From: Chloroflexota bacterium
Lineage (GTDB): Bacteria; Chloroflexota; Anaerolineae; JACRMK01
Direction of reading: 5' to 3'
Assembly: GCA_016200765.1 (NCBI GenBank)
Contig: JACQEC010000161.1
Location: 1 to 12,867, forward strand
DNA: 12,867 nt
Part shown: positions 6,106 to 12,867 of the stretch, piece after piece
Position numbering within the stretch: position 1 is the stretch's first letter
Layout: each line of letters opens with the position of its first letter
The notes under the pieces: generated by a model
Seen by the model: only the letters and a program-made list of their open reading frames with translations
Database searches by the model: none
Told to the model about the DNA's origin: nothing
Program-made: the position numbers and the translations under genes

Positions 6106-8359
6106 ATGGTGCGACGCTCATCGTTAGCCTTATGGCTCATTCTACTGCTGGCCGCGCTCCTGCGCTTTTACCGCCTGGACGCGCAGAGCCTCTGGTCGGA
6201 CGAAGGCTCCAGCGCGGCGCAGGCCCTGCGAGACATCCCGGCCATCGCGCAGAACGCGGCGAGCGATATTCACCCGCCGCTGTACTACATCGCACTGCAT
6301 GACTGGGTGACGCTCTTTGGGACGAGCGAGGCCGGTCTTCGCTCGCTGTCGGCGGCGCTTGGAATCGCGCTGGTCCTGCTGTGCTACGTGATTGGCAGGC
6401 GCGTCTGGGGCGAATCCGTCGGCCTCTCTGCGGCATGGCTCTGCGCGATCAACCCGTTTCAGATTTATTACGCGCAAGAAGCGCGGATGTATATGCTCAT
6501 GGCCGCGCTCGGCGCGCTCGTCATCTATGCCGCGCTGGAAGCGGTGGAATCCGGGCAAATGCGTTGGCACATCGTCTATACACTCGGCGCGGCGATGGGT
6601 TTATACACCCATTATTTCTTCCCGGTGGTGCTGGTCATCAGCAACATCTGGTTTGCGTGGTCATTCCCTCTCCCTGTAAGGGAGAGGGGTAGGGGTGAGG
6701 GTTTGCGAAGCCGCGCGCGCCTGATGCTTTGGGGCATCGCGCAGTTGGCGGCGTTGGCCGCCTTTCTGCCGTGGCTGCCAACGGCGTGGCGGCAGATCAC
6801 AACCTGGCCGGCGGGCGCGCAGACGTTTACCGCCGCCTCTGCGCCGATCATCGTCCTGCGTACCTTGAGCGAAGGGCTAAGCGCGCCCTCCGATGATGGG
6901 CTATGGCTGGCCCTCTTTGCGATGCTGGTCATCGCGGGTGCCTGGCCCGGACGACCACCCGACAAGGGTGTAGGGGCAGGGCTTGCCCCTGCCCGACCCG
7001 CCGAGGGGTTCGCCATCGTGTTGTACCTGTTGGCGCCGTTCGCGATGATGTTCGCGCTCGGCCTGTTCAAGGACGCCTTCCTCAAATTCATGCTGATCGC
7101 CTCGCCAGCGTTCATCCTGCTCACGGCGCGCGGCATCTCGCGCATCACATCGCTCACCCCGCGCCTGCCCCCGATCCAAGTCGGGGGCCTGCTCCGGCCT
7201 CTGTCGCAAGCGGCCCTGCTTCTCCTCCCGCTCCTCCCATCCGCCCTCTCGCTCCAGGCCTACTATGGCGACTCGCGCTTCGCCCGCGACGACTATCGCG
7301 GCATCGCGCAGACGATCAGCGCGCTGGCTCGCGCGGGCGATGCCGTCATTCTGGATGCGCCGGGACAGCAGGAGATTTTCCGCTACTATTACCAAGGCAG
7401 TCTGCCGGTCTATGCCTTGCCGCGCCAGCGCCCACCCGACGTGGACGCGACAACGCAGGAGTTGGCCGCGCTAACCGGCGCGCACGCGCGTGTATTCATC
7501 GTATTGTGGGCAACCGACGAGAGCGACCCCACGCGCGTGGTCGAGTCGTGGCTCGACGCGCACAGTTTCAAGGCAAGCGACAACTGGTATGGCAACGTGC
7601 GCTTGGCCCTGTATGCGAGCGCGCAAACGGGCACGGCGATGCGGCAGACGCTTAACTTGCGCTGGGGCGACGGCATCAGTCTGCTAGGCTACACGTTGGA
7701 AGCGAGCGCCACCGACGCGGGCGAAGTGATGCCGCTGACGCTGTTCTGGCGCGCCGATCAGGCTGTTGCGGGGCGCTACAAAGTTTTCGTTCACCTGCTG
7801 GACCCGCGCGGTTTCGTCGTCGCACAGCGCGACAGCGAGCCGGTCGGCGGCTCGCGGCCTACATCCAGTTGGCTGGCCGGCGAGACGGTTACCGATCCCT
7901 ACGGACTCTTCGTCCCGTTTGGGATGCCGCCGGTTGACTATCAGCTTGAGGTTGGCCTGTATGATGCGGCCACCGGCCAGCGTCTCAAAACAGCGCAGGG
8001 CGAAGACCGCCTGCTGTTGGGGCCTGTGCGCGTGAACCGCCCATCGGTCACTCCGCCCATAGCCGCCTACGGTCTCACAGCGGCGATGGCCTGATGCGAT
8101 TCACCTGACGCTCTTCTGGCGCAAGACGGCGGAAGCCGCTGGTGACGGCGCATACCGCCTGCGGCTTGGTTCATTGGAACGGCAGACCACGCCGACCGAT
8201 GGCCTGTATCCCATCGCGCAGTGGGCTATTGGCGAGGTCGTGCGCGACGATCAGATCATGTTACTACCCGCTGACTGGAAGGCGGGATCGGTTGTATTAG
8301 AACTGGAGCGCGGAGGCGTGCGAGTTGGCGAGTGGAGGCTGACGATAGAGGGTGGATGA
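6106..8359 (+). CDS. GT39-like polytopic membrane glycosyltransferase with tandem C-terminal beta domains (frameshift near 8092)
   Basis: PMT/ArnT-type (GT39/GT-C) enzymes transfer sugars from polyprenyl-phosphate donors on the outer membrane face. The family's first-loop acidic pair is present in LWSDEG (D32, E33), followed by DIHPPLYY (54-61) and YYAQEARMY (121-129). About ten hydrophobic helices run to about residue 390. A soluble region (about 395-510) follows, then a beta-sandwich domain from about 516 with LTLFWRADQ and SWLAGETVTDPYGLF. The first frame stops at 8092-8094. Dropping one T there continues as ADAIHLTLFWRKTAEA and ends at 8359, adding a second copy of the domain (repaired length about 750 residues). 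Three hairpin-forming inserts encode loop residues 188-199, 288-298 and 354-361. No clear Shine-Dalgarno precedes the ATG. Family assignment is firm; the sugar is unknown. Confidence 0.85.
6666..6701. repeat. Hairpin repeat inserted in the coding sequence (10-bp stem)
   Basis: CCCTCTCCCT (6666-6675) pairs perfectly with AGGGAGAGGG (6679-6688) around the loop GTA, followed by GTAGGGGTGAGGG. The 36-bp unit equals 12 codons and reads through as PLPVRERGRGEG between two membrane helices. Peptides of this kind recur in unrelated bacterial proteins because the repeat itself is dispersed (from memory). A stop (TAA) appears in another frame, so the reading frame matters. Confidence 0.8.
6970..6994. 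repeat. Hairpin repeat inserted in the coding sequence (GTAGGGGC type)
   Basis: GGGCAGGG (6974-6981) pairs with CCCTGCCC (6987-6994) around a 5-nt loop. The element opens with GTAGGGGC, like the palindrome at 4408-4415. It encodes GVGAGLAPARP (residues 288-298), a peptide I recall from many unrelated proteins that carry this repeat. It sits in a loop between two hydrophobic segments. Confidence 0.8.
7167..7188. repeat. Third hairpin element in the same coding sequence
   Basis: GCCCCCGA (7167-7174) and TCGGGGGC (7181-7188) form a perfect 8-bp stem with a 6-nt loop. It encodes LPPIQVGG (354-361) between membrane segments. It does not share the GTAGGGG opening, so it may be another repeat family or chance. 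Confidence 0.6.
8092..8096 (+). other. Frameshift site in the GT39-like gene
   Basis: The frame reads ATG GCC TGA (stop at 8092). Removing one T gives GCC GAT GCG ATT CAC CTG ACG CTC, that is ADAIHLTL, which continues the beta domain to the TGA at 8357-8359. LTLFWR then occurs in both domain copies, which supports the joining. Confidence 0.75.
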
Positions 8360-8361
8360 CC

Positions 8362-8790
8362 CTAATCCCCGGGGCTGGGGATAATCAATATCTGGCCGAT
8401 GCGGAGGAAATTCGCATCCGCGAGGTTGTTAGCCTCCAATATTTTTTTTGCTGACACCTTAAAGCGATCAGCCAAGCCGGATATTGTGTCGCCGGACTTG
8501 ACGGTATAATTGAAGGGATAGGTTACACCCGTCGGCGTGCCCGTTGGGGTTGGCGTGTTGGTCGCGGAGAGGGTAGGGGTGAGGCGCGGCGTTGGGGTGA
8601 AGACCAATGCCGGTTGGGCAGACGCGGACGGCGCGGCGGTCGCGGTTCTCAGCGGGCCGCTGGGTGTGGCCGACGGGCGAGAAGCCGCAGTCGTAGCCGC
8701 CGTATAGATGGCAAACAGCAGGTTGACGATGACCAAAACATTGGCGATGACGATGGCGGCAATCGCGCCGGTTTGTTGAAAGCGCGCCAT
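8362..8790 (-). CDS. Membrane-anchored LysM-domain protein
   Basis: This 142-residue protein has three parts: one N-terminal hydrophobic helix (about 8-30), a disordered linker rich in Thr, Pro, Ser and Ala (about 34-90), and a single LysM domain (about 95-138). The LysM domain shows YTVKSGDTISGLADRF, then ILEANNL and LRIGQILIIP. LysM domains bind N-acetylglucosamine polymers, so the protein probably sits on the outer face of the membrane and holds peptidoglycan or a surface glycan. No catalytic domain is present. An ATG at 8808 would add six residues, but the promoter -10 lies inside that extension, so I start at 8790. An A8 tract within the LysM codons is in frame. It converges on the GT39-like gene with 2 bp between stop codons; ATCCCC/GGGGAT (8365-8382) could form a weak hairpin there. 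Confidence 0.88.
   Translation of the reverse strand: MARFQQTGAIAAIVIANVLVIVNLLFAIYTAATTAASRPSATPSGPLRTATAAPSASAQPALVFTPTPRLTPTLSATNTPTPTGTPTGVTYPFNYTVKSGDTISGLADRFKVSAKKILEANNLADANFLRIGQILIIPSPGD
8566..8584. repeat. Possible remnant of the 6666-6701 repeat
   Basis: The plus strand reads GGAGAGGGTAGGGGTGAGG, which matches 6681-6700 except for one missing G. It lies in the linker of the LysM protein, where it encodes part of RLTPTLS on the minus strand. Thr/Pro codons could produce this by chance. Confidence 0.35.
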
Positions 8791-8796
8791 GCCGCC

Positions 8797-8802
8797 ATTA
8801 TA
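8797..8802 (-). promoter_or_regulatory. Predicted -10 box of the LysM gene, leaderless
   Basis: The minus strand carries a perfect TATAAT ending 6 nt before the ATG at 8790, so transcription should begin at or next to the A of the start codon. The -35 is weak: TTAAAC with a 19-bp spacer is the best I see. Confidence 0.55.
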
Positions 8803-8843
8803 CAGCATAACGCTGTCAGGGGTTTAAATCGGCCATCCGAGCT

Positions 8844-9762
8844 ATGCGCATAGTCTCTCTGATCGTCACAGTGAAAAACGAAGCCGCAGTGATTGACGGC
8901 CTGCTGCAATCCATCAGCGCGCAGACTCGCCTGCCGGATGAGGTCGTCGTCGGCGACGGCGGCTCAACCGATGGCACGGCGCAGGTTGTTGAGGCGTGGG
9001 GCTCGCGCCAGCCGTTTCCCGTGCGGGTGTTGGCCGCGCCGGGCGCTAACATTGCGCAAGGCCGCAACGTCGCCATTCGCGGGGCGCAAGGCGACCTCAT
9101 CGCGTCCACCGACGCGGGCGTCCGCCTCGCCCCGCGCTGGCTTCAAGAGTTGCTAGTGCCGTTTGATGAGAGCGGCCAACCGCCGGACACACAACACGTC
9201 GTCGCCGGTTTTTTTCTGCCGGACGCGCACACCGTTTTTGAAGTTGCCATGAGCGCCGCGGTTCTGCCGTCGCTGGCGGAGGTTGACCCGCAGAAGTTCC
9301 TGCCCTCGTCCCGCTCGGTCGCCTTTACCCAAGAAGGCGTGGCAGACAGTAGGGGGTTACCCGGAGTCGTTAGATTATTGCGAAGACCTCGTGTTTGATT
9401 TGGCGCTGAAGCGGCAGTTTGTCTTTGCCTTTGCCCCGCAGGCGGTAGCGTACTTTCGCCCACGCGGGAGCCTGCGCGCCTTCTTCCGGCAGTACTATCT
9501 CTACGCGCGGGGCGACGGCAAGGCCGACCTCTGGCGCAAGCGACACGCGATTCGTTATCTGACCTACTGCGCCGTTGCGCCACTGCTGTTAGCGCTGGGT
9601 ATGGGGCAATCCCCCCTGTGGTTCATCGCGCTGGGCGCGGGGGCGGTGGCCTACGGGTTCACGCCTTACCGCCGCTTGAGGTCGTCTCTTAGAAGGCTGA
9701 AGCCGACAGAGAGGCTTTACGGGGCGCGAGGCAGTGAAAGCGGTCGGTTTTTGCCTTCATAA
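8844..9762 (+). CDS. Family 2 glycosyltransferase, frameshifted
   Basis: GT2 enzymes transfer a sugar from a nucleotide donor at the cytoplasmic face. The N-terminus MRIVSLIVTVKNEAAVIDGL starts the GT-A fold. VGDGGSTDGT (36-45) lies in the nucleotide-binding loop and STDAG (88-92) is the metal-binding acidic position. After the shift near 9336, LDYCEDLVFDLALK supplies the catalytic-base region, followed by AYFRPR and a hydrophobic C-terminal segment (CAVAPLLLALG). Removing one G from GAAGGCG joins SVAFTQE to AWQTVGGYPE, giving 305 residues. The tail after ERLYGARG is short and unlike the membrane-associated end I expect of this type, so a further change near the 3' end is possible. The 53 bp to the divergent LysM gene must hold both promoters; I see only a weak TTTAAAT (8823-8829) for this one. 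Confidence 0.82.
9333..9340 (+). other. Frameshift site in the first GT2 gene
   Basis: The upstream frame reads CAA GAA GGC GTG and soon diverges from the family, ending at a stop near 9396. The next frame reads GCG TGG CAG ACA GTA GGG, continuing the GT2 fold. One extra G at 9336-9337 explains both. Confidence 0.78.
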
Positions 9763-9778
9763 CGCATCATGCTAGAAT
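9751..9778 (+). promoter_or_regulatory. Predicted promoter of the second GT2 gene, nearly leaderless
   Basis: A -35 TTGCCT (9751-9756), a 16-bp spacer and a -10 TAGAAT (9773-9778) lie across the end of the preceding gene. The ATG at 9788 is 9 nt past the -10, leaving a leader of about 0-3 nt and no Shine-Dalgarno. Confidence 0.6.
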
Positions 9779-9787
9779 AGCGCCGCC

Positions 9788-10684
9788 ATGTGTCAGTTCT
9801 GCGTTGTCATCGTCAACTACAACACCCGCGACCTTCTGCGCGACTGTCTGCGCTCTGTCTTTGCCTCGCAGGCAGTCGCCGGACTCGACGTGTCCGTGGT
9901 GGACAACGCCTCCCGCGATGGGAGCGCCGAGATGGTGCGCGCCGAGTTTCCGCAGGTGCGCCTGATCGACAACGCGCAGAACCGCGGGTACGCCGCGGCC
10001 AACAATCTGGCTCTGCGCGACTGTCGCGCCCTGTTCGTCGTCCTGCTCAACCCCGATACCGTTGTGCCGTCCGATGCGCTGGCGCAGTTCAGGCACTTCA
10101 TGGAAGCGCACCCCGATGCCGGGGTGGTCGGGCCGAAACTCATCCGCGCCGACGGCTCGCTCGATCTGGCTTGTCGGCGCAGCTTCCCGACCCCCGCCGT
10201 TGCCTTCTACCGCTTCATCGGGTTGAGCCGTCTGTTTCCCCGCTCGCGCCGATTCAGCCGATACAACCTGACCTACCTCGACCCAGACCAATTGGCCGAG
10301 GTAGACTCGGTGGTGGGCGCGTGCATGGTGGTGCGCGGCGAGATTTTGGAGCAAGTCGGCCTGCTCGACGAACAGTTTTTCATGTACGCCGAAGACCTCG
10401 ACTGGTGCAAGCGTATCAAAGAAGCCCACAACCCGCGCACCGGTCACCACTGGCAGGTCTGGTACGATCCCGCAGTGACGATACAGCATATCAAGCGCGC
10501 GTCCAGTTCGCTCAGCGTTCAGGCACAGCGCGCATTTAATGACACGATGCTGCAATTCTACCGCAAGCACTATGCCGCCAGCACCCCGTTCTGGCTGAAC
10601 GGCCTGATTGTCGGCAGTATTACACTGCGCGGCTGGCTGACCCGCGCGCGCGCAGGCTCGCAGTCTCCCATCTCGACGCGATGA
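9788..10684 (+). CDS. Family 2 glycosyltransferase, rhamnosyltransferase (WbbL)-like
   Basis: This 298-residue cytoplasmic or membrane-edge enzyme should add one sugar to a lipid-linked polysaccharide. The GT-A landmarks are all present: VIVNYNTRDLL (7-17), VVDNASRDGS (37-46), NRGYAAANNLAL (65-76), the metal-binding LNPDT (87-91) and the catalytic-base segment FMYAEDLDWCKRI (198-210). Acceptor-side text GPKLIRADGSLDLACRRSFP (115-134) is typical of dTDP-rhamnose-type GT2 enzymes, but the donor cannot be read from sequence. It starts 25 bp after the previous gene with its own nearly leaderless promoter. Its TGA overlaps the ATG of the next gene by four bases (ATGA), implying coupled translation with the priming transferase. 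The reading frame is intact. Confidence 0.92.
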   Translation: MCQFCVVIVNYNTRDLLRDCLRSVFASQAVAGLDVSVVDNASRDGSAEMVRAEFPQVRLIDNAQNRGYAAANNLALRDCRALFVVLLNPDTVVPSDALAQFRHFMEAHPDAGVVGPKLIRADGSLDLACRRSFPTPAVAFYRFIGLSRLFPRSRRFSRYNLTYLDPDQLAEVDSVVGACMVVRGEILEQVGLLDEQFFMYAEDLDWCKRIKEAHNPRTGHHWQVWYDPAVTIQHIKRASSSLSVQAQRAFNDTMLQFYRKHYAASTPFWLNGLIVGSITLRGWLTRARAGSQSPISTR

Positions 10685-12072
10685 GCAAACGAGCCGGCCT
10701 TGCTTCCACCCTGATCCTGCTGGCGCTGGATGGCGCTCTGATTGGCGTCGCCTTCTATCTGGCGCACCGTCTGCGCATCAACGCCGAGTACCCGCGCCCA
10801 CAGAATATTCCGAACTTCCGCTTCTACATCCCCATGGCGCTCGTGCAGGAAGTGTGCCTGATTGGCATGTTCTTCTTTTACCGTCTCTACCACCGCAAGC
10901 GCAGCGCCAGCCACGTGGACGAAGTATCAGCCATCTTTGGCGCGGTCTCGGTTGGCACGATTATCTCGACCGCGGTTATCTCCTTTGCCTTCAAGAGCGA
11001 CATGGACTACCCGCGCCTGATGATTGTCTATGCGTGGGCGCTGACGTTTGTCTTGATCGCCATGGCGCGTATCTTGCACACGCGGATGTTGTGGATATTG
11101 CAGGCGCGTGGGTTTGGCGAGACGAAGGTCGTCATCGTGGGCGCGGGAGAGGCCGGCCGCATGATCGCACAGGCGATCAACAAATCGCCGGAGCTGGGCT
11201 ACCGCCTCGTCGGCATCATAGACGATGAGCCGACCAACGGCGAGATGGGGGTGCCATGGCTGGGCCCGACGGCGCAGCTCAACCCGCTCATCGAGCAGTA
11301 TCAGATCGGCGAGGTCTTTGTGGCGATGCCGGAAGCGTCGCACGAGAAGATTCTCTCGATCATCGCGGACGCTCAGCGCGACAAGGTTGGCATCAAGGTC
11401 TTTCCCGACCTGTTTCAGATTATCTCGTCGCCGGTGGGCATCGGCGATTTGAACGGCCTGCCGATGGTGACGCTGCGCGACGTAGCCCTGCGCGGCTGGC
11501 GCTTGACCCTCAAGCGCATCATGGACATCGTCGTGGCGGCGGCGGCGTTGGTCATCACCTCACCGCTCATGCTATTCACGGCGGTCCTGATCAAGCTGGA
11601 TTCACCGGGGCCTGTGTTTTACCCGCAGATACGCATGGGGCTAGACGCCAAACCGTTCAAGATTCTGAAGTTCCGCTCGATGCGCGCCGATGCCGAAGCG
11701 GGGGGGCCCGGCTGGACGGTGAAGAATGACCCGCGCAAAACACGGCTGGGCGCGTTCTTGCGCAAGTTCCATGTGGATGAACTGCCGCAGTTTATCAACG
11801 TCCTGATCGGCGATATGAGCGTGGTGGGACCGCGCCCGGAACGTCCTGTGTTTGTCGAGCAGTTCCGGCGTCTGGTGCCGCGCTACATGGAGCGGCACAT
11901 CGAAAAGGCCGGGATCACCGGCTGGGCGCAGGTCAACGGCCTGCTCGGCGACACGTCCATCGCCGAGCGCACGAAGTACGACCTCTACTACATCGAAAAC
12001 TGGTCGCTCGCCTTCGACCTGAAAATCATGGCCCGCACCGTTTGGGTGGTCTTGTCCGGCCAGAGTGAATGA
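10681..12072 (+). CDS. Polyprenyl-phosphate sugar-1-phosphate transferase (WbaP/CpsE-like priming enzyme)
   Basis: This 463-residue membrane enzyme moves a sugar-1-phosphate from a nucleotide sugar onto undecaprenyl phosphate, the first step of exopolysaccharide or O-antigen repeat synthesis. Four N-terminal hydrophobic helices (about 11-29, 46-66, 85-104, 112-130) precede a Rossmann-like domain with VIVGAGEAGR (151-160). A further hydrophobic segment (about 280-303) leads into the catalytic domain. That domain carries KILKFRSMRADAE (327-339), the catalytic Asp-Glu pair in HVDELPQF (D366, E367), GDMSVVGPRPERP (377-389) and GITGWAQVNG (411-420). Length and order match full-length polyisoprenyl-phosphate hexose-1-phosphate transferases (PHPT), not the small PglC form. 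It begins inside the stop of the GT2 gene, with no clear Shine-Dalgarno. The sugar (glucose, galactose or other) is not determined. Confidence 0.95.
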   Translation: MSKRAGLASTLILLALDGALIGVAFYLAHRLRINAEYPRPQNIPNFRFYIPMALVQEVCLIGMFFFYRLYHRKRSASHVDEVSAIFGAVSVGTIISTAVISFAFKSDMDYPRLMIVYAWALTFVLIAMARILHTRMLWILQARGFGETKVVIVGAGEAGRMIAQAINKSPELGYRLVGIIDDEPTNGEMGVPWLGPTAQLNPLIEQYQIGEVFVAMPEASHEKILSIIADAQRDKVGIKVFPDLFQIISSPVGIGDLNGLPMVTLRDVALRGWRLTLKRIMDIVVAAAALVITSPLMLFTAVLIKLDSPGPVFYPQIRMGLDAKPFKILKFRSMRADAEAGGPGWTVKNDPRKTRLGAFLRKFHVDELPQFINVLIGDMSVVGPRPERPVFVEQFRRLVPRYMERHIEKAGITGWAQVNGLLGDTSIAERTKYDLYYIENWSLAFDLKIMARTVWVVLSGQSE

Positions 12073-12090
12073 GAATGGACGCGCCCGCGA

Positions 12091-12867
12091 TCATTTGTCG
12101 GTTTCCGGCTCCTCTAATTCCGCCACAAATTCCCGGATCAGGCGATTGACGTCGCCCGCGCGCTCCTCGTGCGGCAGGTGCCCCGCTTCCGACAGGATGA
12201 CCAGCCGCGCCCCGCGGATGTGTTCGAGGAAATAGGCGGCGTCGCTTGTGGGCACGACCGGATCGTGCTCGCCCCAGATCAGCAGGGCCGGGCATTGCAC
12301 CTGTTGTGTGCGCCCATTGAGCCGGCTCGTGCGCGTGTCGCGCGTCAGGTTGATCAGCGCTTCGACAAAGCCGTGTGTGTAGAACGGCTCCAACAGCGCG
12401 CGCTTCATCGCGGGCGTCAGGTTTGCCGGGTCGTAGTAGGCGCGCGGCATGTTGTAGGTCAGCAGAGCCTCGTTGGCCAGGGCGTATTCCATCCCCAAGC
12501 GCATCCACTGGCGCAGAGGCGGCAGATCCATCGCGCGGCTCATCAGCCATAGGTATGGGAAGCGGCGCGCGCCTGCTGGGTCAACCAACACGATCCCGCG
12601 CACCGACTCCGGATGGGCGACAGCGGTATGGACGGCCACCGTGCCGCCCATCGAGTGGCCGACCAAGACGGCGCGCTTGATGCTCATAGCAGACATAAAC
12701 GCGCGCAGGTGGCGCGCTTGCGCCAGCAGTGAGTAGTCGCCGTCGCTCGGTTTATCGGACAACCCCCAACCTTTCAAGTCCACCGCATAGACGCGGTGAT
12801 CCCGCGCTAGATCGGCGATGTTGCGATACCACGTCACGACCGAACTGGCAAAGCCGTGAATCAGGAT
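12091..12867 (-). CDS. Alpha/beta hydrolase (5' end outside window)
   Basis: The frame stays open to the right edge, with 258 residues visible. A GTG at 12837 could be taken as a start, but the codons upstream of it encode ILIHGFASSV, the conserved beta-strand and oxyanion-hole HGF segment of the fold, so the real start lies beyond the window. The catalytic triad is complete: Ser in GHSMGG (visible residue 72), Asp in GEHDP (202) and His in EAGHLPH (230). A helical cap lies between GIVLVDPAGA and PALLIWGEHD. It resembles the haloperoxidase, hydroxymuconate-semialdehyde hydrolase and epoxide hydrolase-like group, but the substrate cannot be named. It converges on the sugar transferase gene with 18 bp between stops, so its tie to the polysaccharide genes is only by position. 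Confidence 0.9.
   Translation of the reverse strand: MLIHGFASSVVTWYRNIADLARDHRVYAVDLKGWGLSDKPSDGDYSLLAQARHLRAFMSAMSIKRAVLVGHSMGGTVAVHTAVAHPESVRGIVLVDPAGARRFPYLWLMSRAMDLPPLRQWMRLGMEYALANEALLTYNMPRAYYDPANLTPAMKRALLEPFYTHGFVEALINLTRDTRTSRLNGRTQQVQCPALLIWGEHDPVVPTSDAAYFLEHIRGARLVILSEAGHLPHEERAGDVNRLIREFVAELEEPETDK

Noticed and set aside
8086..8100. Programmed +1 frameshift at the TGA, as in prfB
   Set aside because: The codon before TGA is GCC and not a slippery CTT, there is no internal Shine-Dalgarno, and two similar breaks occur in neighbouring genes; a sequence error or mutation is simpler.
8365..8382. Rho-independent terminator between the GT39-like and LysM genes
   Set aside because: The stem is only 6 bp, it lies within LysM codons and no T-run follows; too weak to list.
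8442..8449. T8 tract as another frameshift
   Set aside because: The tract reads in frame as AKKI and the LysM domain is unbroken across it.
1..12867. tRNA, rRNA, CRISPR, insertion sequence or attachment site
   Set aside because: No cloverleaf, spaced direct-repeat array, transposase motif or terminal repeats were seen on reading both strands.

Overview
The window is GC-rich and looks like chromosomal DNA from an uncultivated member of the Chloroflexota (Anaerolineae-like). This placement is inferred from gene style and not from a marker gene: a T/P-rich membrane-anchored LysM protein, GldA/F/G-like ABC genes, a long ThyX-like protein, a GT39-type membrane glycosyltransferase, and small 'GTAGGGGC' palindromic repeats inside and between genes. 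No rRNA, tRNA, CRISPR array, transposase or phage gene is visible. No gene-free stretch exceeds about 205 bases.

Layout. (1) Positions 1-2564, minus strand: a three-gene operon in the order ATPase, permease, GldG-like auxiliary membrane protein. The last gene runs off the left edge. The operon has an extended -10 promoter and a hairpin in its leader. (2) Positions 2768-4411, plus strand: a membrane-anchored clan GH-A glycoside hydrolase with an almost leaderless promoter. (3) Positions 4433-5970, minus strand: a long two-part ThyX-like gene broken by one frameshift. A perfect 22-bp palindrome fills the gap between the convergent stop codons of (2) and (3). (4) Positions 6106-8359, plus strand: a GT39-like polytopic glycosyltransferase with tandem C-terminal beta domains. 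It carries three in-frame hairpin inserts and a late frameshift. (5) Positions 8362-8790, minus strand: a small LysM protein. (6) Positions 8844-12072, plus strand: a frameshifted family 2 glycosyltransferase, a second GT2 of rhamnosyltransferase type, and a polyprenyl-phosphate sugar-1-phosphate transferase that overlaps it by 4 bp. (7) Positions 12091-12867, minus strand: an alpha/beta hydrolase whose 5' end lies outside the window.

How the genes fit together (inference). The plus-strand genes form a surface-polysaccharide group. The sugar-1-phosphate transferase would load the first sugar on the lipid carrier, the GT2 enzymes would extend the chain, the GT39-like enzyme would transfer sugars from a lipid donor on the outer face, and the anchored hydrolase could trim the product, as PslG does in Psl synthesis. 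The ABC operon, ThyX, LysM protein and hydrolase have no clear tie to this group.

The most unusual points are the small palindromes inserted in frame in loops of one membrane protein, promoters whose -10 box lies 6-9 nt before the ATG (leaderless mRNAs), and three single-base frameshifts in about 4 kb that look more like assembly errors than decay.
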